Positions 56,652 through 64,000 of a DNA stretch of 64,000 bases are shown in pieces. Numbering within the stretch: position 1 is the first letter of the stretch; the number at the start of each line of letters is the position of its first letter. The translations under genes and the position numbers were made by a program. The notes under the pieces are model-generated. The model was given only the letters and a program-made list of their open reading frames with translations, had not been told where the DNA came from and searched no databases. This DNA is from PALSA-555 sp963821325 (lineage in GTDB: Bacteria; Actinomycetota; Acidimicrobiia; IMCC26256; PALSA-555): contig CAWGDC010000001.1 in assembly GCA_963821325.1 (NCBI GenBank), forward strand, positions 979,848 to 1,043,847. Reading direction: 5' to 3'.

Positions 56652-56752
56652 CGCGTCGACGTGCCGCTCGGACGACATACTCGTCGCGGCGCGCCGGCGC
56701 CGAACCGACCGGCGGGCGCCCGACATCCCGGCGGGCTCGCGAGGGGCCGCAC

Positions 56753-57953
56753 GTGCACGAGGAAGCGATGCGCTACCGGCCCTTCGGGCGCGACACATGG
56801 CGGGATCCTTACACCCTCTACCGCTACCTGCTCGAGCACGACCCGGTGCACCACGTCCCCGACGGCGGCTACTGGGTGCTCAGCCGTTTCGCCGACGTGT
56901 TCCGGGCGGCGCGTGACACCGCGACGTTCTCGTCCGCGCAGGGCCTGACCTTCCAGAACGAGATCGAGGCCATCGGGCTGCTGCCCAACCTCGTGATGAT
57001 GGACCCGCCCCAGCACACCACCTACCGGCGCCTCGTCGCCCGCGGGTTCACCCCCCGACAGGTGGGCAGCCTCGAGCCAGCGTTGCGCCGCTTCGTGCGC
57101 GGCTGCGTCGAGCGCGTCGTCGACACGGGGACGGGCGATCTCGTGGCGCTCCTCGCCCGGCCGGTGCCGTGCTTCGTCGTCGCCCAGTACCTGGGCGTCC
57201 CCGAGGCCGACCGCGACCGCTTCGAAGGCTGGACCGAGGCGCTCGTGCAGGCGGGCGCCGGCGGCCACGAGGGCGGCGCCGACCGGCGCGCTCGCCGCGC
57301 TGTACGAGTACTTCACCGCCCAGATCGACGCCCGACGCCGCGCCCCGGGCAGGACGACGTGCTCTCCGACCTGGCGCGCCTCGACCCGGGCGACGTCGGC
57401 GGCGCCACCGAGGACATCCTCGGCTACGCGTTCGTGATGGTCGCCGGCGGGAACGACACCGCGACCGGGCTCCTCGCCGGTGCCGCCGAGCTGCTCACCC
57501 GCCACCCCGACCAGCGTCGCCGGCTGCTCGACGACCCGTCGCGTATCCCCGACGCCGTCGAGGAGTGCCTGCGCCTGGTCTCACCGGTCCAAGGCCTCTG
57601 CCGGGTCACGACCCGCGACACCGCGGTGGGCGGCGTGACGCTGCCCGTCGGGAGCCGGGTGCTCCTCTGCTACGGGGCCGCGAACCGCGACCCGCGCGAG
57701 TTCGGGCCCACCGTCGACGGGTTCGACGTCACCCGCCGGATCGAGCGGACGCTCACCTTCGGCAGCGGCGCGCACTTCTGCCTCGGCGCGGCCGCGACCC
57801 GGCTGCAAGCCCGCGTCGTCCTCGAGGAGCTCCTCCGGGCCGCGCCGGCACTTCACGGTCGACGCGGACGCCGGCGTGTTCGCCGACGGCGCGTTCACCC
57901 GCCGCTACGCGTCCCTGCCGTACGAGGCGGGCGTGGGTGGCGTCAGCGGCTGA
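56753..57953 (+). CDS. Cytochrome P450 (right copy, frameshifted)
   Basis: This copy preserves MHEEAMRYRPFGRDTWRDP at the start, the I-helix VAGGNDTATGLLAG, the ExxR helix in VEECLRLVSP and the heme loop TFGSGAHFCLGAAATRL. Frame changes near 57,285, 57,345 and 57,850 are probable indels. The C-terminus EAGVGGVSG and its stop survive here. It differs from the left copy at many third codon positions. The stop lies in the palindrome GTCAGCGGCTGAC, which also contains the stop of the convergent amidohydrolase. Confidence 0.83.
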
Positions 57954-59103
57954 CGGCGCCGTCGCCGAGGAGGAACGCGGCGTTGTCGTGGAACAGCGCA
58001 GGATCCTCGGCGGGGCCTTCGCCGACCGCCTCGTAGTCGTCGATCGGCGTGGCGGTGCCCTCCGAGTGCGGGAAGTCGCTGCAGCACATGAAGAGGTCGC
58101 CGGACTGCTTGCGGAGCCGGGCGGGCTGCTCGTAGGAGAACGACGGCGACGCGGACCTGCCGGCGGAAGTACTCGCTCGGCCGCATCGCAGCGGCGCGAG
58201 CGGCTGGCCGTTGAGCCGGGCGGTGAACTCCCATCCGCCGTCGAGCATCAGCAGGTACATGCGGCACCCAGATCGACGAGCAGCTCGACGATCCCGATGC
58301 GCAGCCCGGGATGCCGATCGAGCGTCCCGTTCACGATGAGGTCGGTGACGGCGATCGCCGGCGGGGCCCACAGGAAGACCGACTCGACGGACGGGCACGA
58401 AGCTCGTCGTCGGGGTCGGTGTAGAAGGCGTCGTCGAAGACGCGGGGCTGGTCGGCGACGTGGAACACCGGGGTGACGCCGTGCTCGACGAACGCCGACC
58501 ACAGCCGCTCGTGGTCGGGGTGCGACAGCGGCCGGCCGTCGACGGCGGCGGGGGCGATCATGCCGAGACGCACGCCGGCCGACGAGAGCGCGGCCAGTTG
58601 GCCTCCAGCCAGTCGCGGTCGCGGAGGGTCAGGTGCGCGACCGGGTGGAGCCGGCCTGCTCCGTCTGCGGACGACGGTCCCGCACCAGCGGTTCCACGCG
58701 GCCATGTTGGCCGTGAGGGCCGGCAGCGACTCCGGAGAGCCGCCGCTCCCAGAGCAGCCCGAAGTTCGGGAACAGCACCGCGTCGTCGAGGCCCATGGCG
58801 TCGAGATGCTCGACCCGGGCGGCCGGCTCCCAGTAGTCGGCGGGGAGCGCCTCGTCGTAGTCGTACGACGCGGGCAGGTCCTCGCGGCGGCGGCGGCGCT
58901 GGTCGCCGAGCACCGCGGTCTCGCCGGGGATGCTGCACGTCGGCGATGCTCGAGGCGGCGGTCCCGCCAGGTGCAGCCACGCGTAGCCGAGGTCGTCGTC
59001 GACGATGCGCAAGGCCTCGTCGCGGTCGGCCGGGTCGATGTGGTCGGCCCAGAGCGTTGCGTGACTCGTAGAGATGCTGGTCGGAGTCGATGACGGCGGT
59101 CAC
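57943..59103 (-). CDS. Amidohydrolase family protein (right copy, frameshifted)
   Basis: The mirrored amidohydrolase starts VTAVIDSDQHLYESRN and continues with HLDAMGLDDAVLFPNFGLLWERR, HGVTPVFHVADQPRVFDDAFY and DLFMCCSDFPHSEGTATPIDDY, ending GDGAVSR. Frame changes near 59,055, 58,945, 58,655, 58,395, 58,260 and 58,140 break it. GTG 59103 follows GAGAGGGGG. It is divergent from the intact dioxygenase gene. Confidence 0.75.
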
Positions 59104-59130
59104 GGCGCACCCCCTCTCGATGGCAAACCA

Positions 59131-59141
59131 GTGTGCCACAC
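59131..59141. promoter_or_regulatory. Inverted repeat between divergent genes (right arm)
   Basis: GTGTG-C-CACAC mirrors the left-arm element at 46,236-46,246 while neighbouring bases vary between the arms. It lies in the divergent promoter region and is a candidate operator for the dioxygenase and amidohydrolase. Confidence 0.45.
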
Positions 59142-59215
59142 ACGCACGCGACAGGCCCCGGGACGCGACGTCGTGCACCGGGTCACCCAAGTCCGGTGGT
59201 CCCTATGCTGCACGT

Positions 59216-60127
59216 GTGACGGTGATCACCGAGGCGCTCGTGCCGGTCCCGGCCGCGCCGGCCGGCCACCGCTACCAGCACCTCAGGGTGCGGCCGGTGA
59301 CGGCGGCGTGCGGCGCGCGCGTCGAGGGCGTCGACCTCGCCGCCGACCTCGACGACGCAGTGATCGCCGAGGTCCGCCGCGCCGTGCTCGACCACCAGGT
59401 CGTGTTCTTCTCGGGTCAGGCCCTGACACCGGAACGCCAGGTGGCGTTCAGTCGCCGGTTCGGACCCTGCAGCCCCGTCCCGTTCATCGAGCCGACCGCC
59501 GACCACCCCGAGGTGATCGCCGTCGTGCGCGAGGCCAGCGAGACGCAGCCGTTCACGTTCGGCAGCCTCTGGCACTCCGACTTCTCGTTCCTCCCCGAAC
59601 CGCCGTTCGGGTCGATCCTGCACGCGCTCGAGGTGCCACCCGTCGGTGGGGACACGCTGTGGGCCAGCCAGACGCTCGCCTACTCGACGCTGTCGTCGGG
59701 GATGCGAGCGCTGCTCGGCACGCTCGTCGGCCAGCACAGCGCGGTGAACGCCTACTCACCGAAGATGCAGCCCATCCACGACTCGTTCGCCGGGATGGTC
59801 GTGCACACCAGCGACGCGGCGAACCGGGTGCAGCGCCACCCGGTCGTGCGCGCCCACCCCGAGACCGGCCACCCGGCGCTGTTCGCGAACGCGCAGTACA
59901 CGGTCGGGCTCGACGGGTTCGCGCCGCACGAGGCGAAGCCGATCCTGGACTTCGTGTTCCAGCACGCGGTGCGGCCCGAGTTCAGCTGCCGGTGGCGCTG
60001 GTCGGTCGGCGACGTCGCCTTCTGGGACAACCGGGCCGTGCAGCACATGGCGATGGCCGACTTCACCGGGCACCGGCGGGCGATGCATCGCACCACCGTC
60101 GCCGGGGACCGTCCCGTCGGCCCCTGA
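59216..60127 (+). CDS. TauD/TfdA family dioxygenase (right copy, intact)
   Basis: The 303-residue enzyme has iron ligands in LWHSDFSF, GGDTLWASQTLAYSTL in the core, distal His in WDNRAVQHMAMADF and Arg in RAMHRTTV. GTG 59216 has TATGCT exactly six bases upstream, one of the clearest leaderless promoters in the window. Substrate unknown; paired with a divergent amidohydrolase and near a P450, it suggests breakdown of an organic acid or sulfonate/sulfate ester. The left copy is interrupted. Confidence 0.9.
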   Translation: MTVITEALVPVPAAPAGHRYQHLRVRPVTAACGARVEGVDLAADLDDAVIAEVRRAVLDHQVVFFSGQALTPERQVAFSRRFGPCSPVPFIEPTADHPEVIAVVREASETQPFTFGSLWHSDFSFLPEPPFGSILHALEVPPVGGDTLWASQTLAYSTLSSGMRALLGTLVGQHSAVNAYSPKMQPIHDSFAGMVVHTSDAANRVQRHPVVRAHPETGHPALFANAQYTVGLDGFAPHEAKPILDFVFQHAVRPEFSCRWRWSVGDVAFWDNRAVQHMAMADFTGHRRAMHRTTVAGDRPVGP

Positions 60128-60139
60128 CGCCGTGGGCGG

Positions 60140-61182
60140 TTAGGGGACGCGGGCCGCGCCCATCGGCTGTCCCCAGATGGGGCCGATGTGCACGTCGTTG
60201 CCGGTCCCGCCCGCCTCGAGGATCCGCCCGTCGCCGACGTAGATGGCGACGTGCTCGCTCGCGGCGTCACCCCAGAACAGGAGGTCGCCCGGCTGGGCGG
60301 CGGAGATGGGGATGTGGGGGAGGCTGGCGTACTGCGCGCCCGAGTAGTGGGGCAGCTGGTAGCCGGCGGACGCGAACGCGGCCATGACAAGCCCCGAGCA
60401 GTCGAACGAGTCGGGTCCGGCCGCGGCGTACACGTAGGGCTTGCCGAGCTGGGCGCGGGCGTACGCGATCGCCTGGGCGGCGAGCGGGCTGACCGGCGGC
60501 AGGTTCGGGTACGCGCCCGGGTCGCCGTCGTCGCCCGAGGCGTTCAGCCGGGCGTTCGCGGCGGCCTGCGCGGCCTGCGCGACGAGCAGCACGAGCTGGC
60601 CCTGGACCTGGCTCAGGGTCGCCTGCTGCTGCGCGTTCGCCGCGGCGAGGCTTGCCCGCGTGCTCGCCAGCGCCTGCACGTCGCTGTTCGCCGCGGCCTG
60701 GGCCTTCTGGGCCGAGGCCTCCTCGGCCTGGGTGGCCTGCTTCGCAGCGTTCAGCTGCCCGATGAGCGCGTTGTCGGCCGACGCCTGCGCCGCGGCGTAC
60801 TTCTGGCCGACGAGGAGCTGCTCCGCGTCGCTGAAGTCGAGGGCGTTCAGCGACTCGCCGTCGACCGCGCTCTGGTAGTCGGTGACCGCCCGGGCCCGGA
60901 CCTTCGCCCGCAGGAGGTTCAGCTGGGCCTGGTCGGCGGCGAGGCGCGCCAAGTCGGTGGCAGTGGCCTGCTGCGCCTCCTGGAGGCGCAGCTCGGCGGC
61001 GTCGTACTGCTGGCCGAGGGCGTCGAGCTGGACGTTGTTCGCCGCGGATCTCGGGTTTGTAGCGTCTGGGCCTGCGCCTGCGCGTCGCTGATCGGGTCCG
61101 CGGCGACCGGCCCCGCGGCCACGACGAACGTTGTGGTGGCAACGAGCGCGATGAGGCCAAAGGGACGAAAGTGGCGAGGCAC
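60140..61182 (-). CDS. NlpC/P60 peptidoglycan hydrolase with coiled coil (right copy, one frameshift)
   Basis: This better-preserved copy has the signal peptide, CAG instead of the left-arm TAG, a long Ala/Gln-rich coiled coil from about residue 45 to 200, and NlpC/P60 catalytic Cys in DSFDCSGLVMAAF and His in SEHVAIYVGDGRILEAGG. It ends ARVP. One frame change lies near 61,045. It is likely a secreted gamma-D-glutamyl-diamino acid endopeptidase of the RipA/CwlO kind (family inference). GTG 61182 is preceded by TACCCT nine bases upstream. Confidence 0.83.
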
Positions 61183-61304
61183 GAGTCGTGAAGGGTAACG
61201 GGTGCGGCGTGGTCGAGTCCAAGCTTCCCCGCTGACCGTGCGCTGCCAACGGCTCCGGGACCGCGGGCCCCGCCGATAGGGTCCCGACGCGACCGGGAGG
61301 GGCG

Positions 61305-62467
61305 ATGGACACGGCGGAACGGCTCGTCGAGCAGGCCGTAGCGCAGACCGGCCTCGACGACTTCGGCGCCCCGTCGTTCCGGATCGGGCTGGACCGGATC
61401 GTGGACGGGCTGGCCGCGGAGGCGAACCTGAACGCGGTCGGGGAGGCGATGGCACCTGAGGTGCTCCTCGGCTATCTCCGCACCCGCCTTGAGGTCACCG
61501 ACTGGCATCGGCGCCACCCCGACATGGGCGCGGCCGACGTGACCCCGCCGGTCGTGATGATCGGGATGGGGCGCACCGGGACCACGATCCTCCACGACCT
61601 GCTCGGCCAGGACCCCGCCAACCGGGTGCCGCTGACCTGGGAGGTGGACCGGCCCTGCCCGCCGCCCGAGACCGCGACCTACGACGTCGACCCGCGCATC
61701 GACGAGGTGCAGGCCCAGCTCGCCGTGATGGACGAGCTCCACCCCGAGTTCCAGGCCATGCACCCGACCGGCGCTCGCCTCGCCCAGGAGTGCATCCGCA
61801 TCACCGGCGGCGAGTTCGCCAGCCTCATCTTCCTCAGCCAGTTCCGGCTCCCCTCCTACTTCGACTGGCTCACCCACGACGCCGACCTCGCCCCCGCCTA
61901 CCGGTGGCACCGCCGGTTCCTGCAGCTGCTGCAGTGGCACCACCCCGGGGACCGCTGGATCCTGAAGTCGGGCGCCCACCTGTGGTCGTGCCCGCCCTCG
62001 TCGCCGAGTACCCCGACGCCCGGTTCATCCAGACCCACCGCGACCCGCTGCGGGTCATCGCGTCGCTGTCGTCGCTGTTCGCCACCGTCCGCCAGACCGC
62101 CAGCGACGACGTGACGATCGCCCAGGTCGCCGGCGACTGGACCGACCCGATCCTCGACGCCCTCGACCTCGCCGTCACCGCCCGGGAGGACGGCACCATC
62201 CCCGCCGACCGGGTCATCGACCTCCAGTACCAGACGTTCATCGCCGACCCGATCGCCACCATCCGGGACGTCTACGCCCACTGGGACCTGGAGCTGTCCC
62301 CCGACGCCGAGGCCCGGATGCGGGCCTTCCTCGCCGACCACGGCCAGCACCGCCACGGCGTGCACCGCTACACCCTCGCCGACACCGGCCAGTCGGCCGA
62401 CCGGATCCGGGAGCGAGCCCGCCGCTACCAGACGTTCTTCGACGTCCCCGACGAGCCGCTCGCCTGA
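61305..62467 (+). CDS. Sulfotransferase family protein (right copy, one frameshift)
   Basis: The mirror copy matches the left one almost base for base. One base is missing near 61,985 (GTCGCTGCCC becomes GTCGTGCCC), splitting the frame, and one V/I change is seen in the 3'-phosphate loop (LRVVASL to LRVIASL). PAPS-binding motifs are unchanged. ATG 61305 follows GGGAGGGGC. Confidence 0.85.
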
Positions 62468-62627
62468 CGGTCCGGTCCGGGGATTTGAGTACCGGCTACT
62501 CAAGCCGCCCCGGGCGGCACCTGCGACGCTCAGGGCGAGTCCACAGGCCGGGGGCGGGTCGGGCTCGGAAGCCACCAACAACGACGGGGCCGCGGGCGGC
62601 GCGGTCGACCCGCAAAGGAGCACGCGC

Positions 62628-62983
62628 GTGGGACTGTTCAAGGGCGCACGAGACGCAATGCAGAACGCCGGCGGCATGGCCGCGGGCGCGCAGGCGGCCA
62701 CGATGAACGATGTCGCCGGGCTGCAGGCCGGCCTGACCGAGGGCAGCTTCGACCCCAACGACCCGGCGTTCGCGCCGATCGAGGGTGTCGACCTCGACGG
62801 CTACGCGAAGGCGGTCGCCGCGATCACGAAGTCTGGTGCCGGTGAGGCCGAGGTGGACGGGGTCGCTGAGAGCGCCGGCATCCCGAAGGGCAAGTGGAAG
62901 ACGGTCAGTGACGGCTGGGTGGCGCGATGCGCAAGAGCCGGGCGGTCATGAACCGCTACGGCACCCTCTACGGCAAGTACTGA
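62628..62983 (+). CDS. Conserved hypothetical protein (right copy, frameshifted)
   Basis: This mirrors the 42,411 gene with one T/A residue change early and a lost base near 62,925 that replaces the native ending MNRYGTLYGKY. GTG 62628 follows AAAGGAG. The native stop remains at 62,981-62,983 in another frame. Confidence 0.6.
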
Positions 62984-63004
62984 GCATCAGTCGGTGAGGA
63001 CGGG

Positions 63005-63034
63005 GGCTCGCGGCCGCATCGGCGGCCGCGAGCC
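63005..63034. terminator. Perfect 13-bp hairpin between convergent genes (right arm)
   Basis: This is the mirror of the hairpin at 42,360-42,389, with the same 13-base-pair stem GGCTCGCGGCCGC and loop ATCG. It sits between the convergent small-protein and VOC genes. Confidence 0.6.
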
Positions 63035-63049
63035 TCGCCGCGTCCGGGC

Positions 63050-63508
63050 TCAGGACGGCTGGCGCTCGCGACCTCGAGGTGCTGCAGCTCGACCATCAGC
63101 GGCAGCAGGAAGCCGATGTAGGCGCTGGTCAGCGTGTAGTCCTGCGTCGGCCCTGGGGTCCGCGCGATGCGACGTCGACGATCCGCACCCGGTCGTCCTC
63201 GGCGGCGCGGGCTTCGCCCGGTCGACGATCGCCTCGGGCTCGGCACGGGTCTCGACCTGGAGGCCGAAGTGGTCCGAGCGCCGGCGCGACCACGAACGGG
63301 TCGGCCGGCAGCAGGTAGACGAACTGGGCGAACACGCCGGTGTAGAGGATCAGCGGGTTGCCCCGTTCGCCGCTGTTGTCGCCTTCGCGCCAGCCGAACA
63401 CCTCGCCGTAGAAGTCGAGGATCTCGGCCCGGCCGGGCTCGTCGAGGATCGCCGGGTCGAGGGTGATCGCGACGTGGTTCAGGCGGGGCAGGACGGGTAG
63501 CGCTCCAT
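63050..63508 (-). CDS. VOC/glyoxalase-fold protein (right copy, frameshifted)
   Basis: The mirror copy has an ATG at 63508 that corresponds to ATC in the left arm. It keeps LNHVAITLDPAILDEPGRAEILDFYGEVFGWREGDNSGERG and DYTLTSAYIGFLLPLMVELQHLEV. Frame changes near 63,485, 63,285, 63,215 and 63,065 break it. This end of the window is the most error-rich. Confidence 0.65.
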
Positions 63509-64000
63509 GAGGACACCTCCGGGCGGACCAGGACCTTGCGACGCCAGCTGACCCCCGGCCAGCCGCTGCATGGTAGGCAGCCCGTCGAGGCCGACGTCGT
63601 CGGGTCGACGAGCAGGTCGACAGGCAGTCGACCCGAGGGGGCCGCTCCATCGCCGGGGCGAACCCGTCGCGCGTCGTAGTTGTAGGCGCCGATGCCGGTC
63701 AGCTCGAGCACGATCATGCGGTTCTGGTTGCCTGGCGCGGCCGGCGCGCTGCCCGTGCCACGAACACGAGCGTCCCGGCGAAGTCGAGATGGTCGAGCGC
63801 GGCCTCGCCCGGCGCGGCCGCGGCCGGAGCTCGAACGCGAGCGTGTACGGATGCTCGACGGTGCGCCCGATCGGCACCGCGGCGAGGTCGCGGGCTCGAT
63901 CACCTCGCCGCGCCGACGTCGCGGGCCCGCTGCTGGCGCGCCGGGGCCGGCTGGGAGCCCGTGATGTCGGCGATGCCGAGGCTGCGAGCACGGCGAGGAC
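63479..64000 (-). CDS. Zinc-dependent alcohol dehydrogenase, C-terminal part (right copy, partial, frameshifted)
   Basis: Only the C-terminal half of the mirrored dehydrogenase lies inside the window. It shows QPAPARQQRARDVGAA, the strand FAGTLVFV and NQNRMIVLELTGIGAYNYDA, split across frames near 63,900, 63,820, 63,765 and 63,650. It differs from the left copy at many positions. The nucleotide- and zinc-binding parts are beyond the edge. Confidence 0.65.
   Translation of the reverse strand, partial: VLAVLAASASPTSRAPSRPRRASSGPATSARRGDRARDLAAVPIGRTVEHPYTLAFELRPRPRRARPRSTISTSPGRSCSWHGQRAGRARQPEPHDRARADRHRRLQLRRATGSPRRWSGPLGSTACRPARRPDDVGLDGLPTMQRLAGGQLASQGPGPPGGVLMERYPSCPA

Larger units (their letters stand above)
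52710..64000 (-). repeat. Right arm of the palindrome, mirror of 41,385-52,674
   Basis: All left-arm genes recur here in reverse order and orientation. The first bases after the loop resemble a degraded copy of the left-arm end, as expected at the start of a complement-strand read. The arm is open at 64,000. Indel density rises past about 63,000. If the loop is an adapter, this arm is a second reading of the same locus and should be removed or merged. Confidence 0.93.

Noticed and set aside
41385..64000. Inverted repeats as transposon ends, a hairpin telomere or a genuine gene amplification
   Set aside because: No transposase, resolvase or telomere protein is present, the loop looks like a sequencing adapter, and the loop sits inside a ligase gene cut in both copies.

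Overview
The window is very GC-rich DNA from a high-GC Gram-positive bacterium, most likely an uncultured actinobacterium of the Acidimicrobiia type. That placement is inferred from the gene mix: several family III CoA-transferases, TauD-type dioxygenases, short-chain dehydrogenases, P450, an SOS box of the Gram-positive type and many leaderless GTG starts. Single-base frameshifts interrupt many otherwise conserved genes, as expected from an incompletely corrected long-read (probably metagenomic) assembly. No rRNA, tRNA, CRISPR array, insertion sequence or prophage was seen.

Positions 1 to about 41,400 look like ordinary chromosome. In order they hold a partial DNA methyltransferase and a group 2 sigma factor; an acyl-CoA and aldehyde catabolic neighbourhood (aldehyde dehydrogenase, three CoA-transferases, hydroxyacid dehydrogenase, dienelactone hydrolase, pirin); a broken HD-GYP-type membrane protein; a secreted lipase; a large flippase-like membrane protein with a kinase-like domain next to a TMEM175-like channel; and a TetR/TauD pair facing a TPP-enzyme/SDR operon. 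A TetR gene, a substrate-binding protein and a fused LivH-LivM permease follow, then an SOS-boxed UvrD-type helicase, a GAF-GGDEF cyclase, small catabolic enzymes, an amidohydrolase/citrate-lyase-like pair, and a cobalt/vitamin-type ECF transporter whose membrane subunit and both ATPases are one polypeptide.

From about 41,385 to the end the window is one giant imperfect palindrome. The left arm runs to 52,674 and the right arm from 52,710 past 64,000. Each arm carries the same genes in mirror order: alcohol dehydrogenase, VOC protein, small conserved protein, sulfotransferase, NlpC/P60 hydrolase, TauD dioxygenase, amidohydrolase, P450, GNAT, a hybrid hydratase, an iron-sulfur protein and an acyl-CoA ligase cut off at the axis. 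The roughly 35-base loop closely resembles the Oxford Nanopore ligation adapter. The simplest reading is an unsplit template-adapter-complement read built into the contig, so the second arm should not be treated as a real duplication. The arms nonetheless differ by many silent substitutions in some stretches and by almost none in others, which suggests the two copies were polished against different co-existing strains.

The inner 2.8 kb of each arm (49.83-52.67 kb and 52.71-55.55 kb) has a different codon style, looks alphaproteobacterial, and joins the actinobacterial DNA inside a reading frame. That joint is probably a chimera, although recent transfer is not excluded. I found no convincing new multi-gene system. 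The biologically most interesting items are the one-chain ECF transporter, the flippase/pseudokinase fusion, the cysteine-rich GAF-GGDEF protein, the LexA-controlled helicase, the TetR operator over a leaderless start, and the recurring leaderless-promoter pattern.
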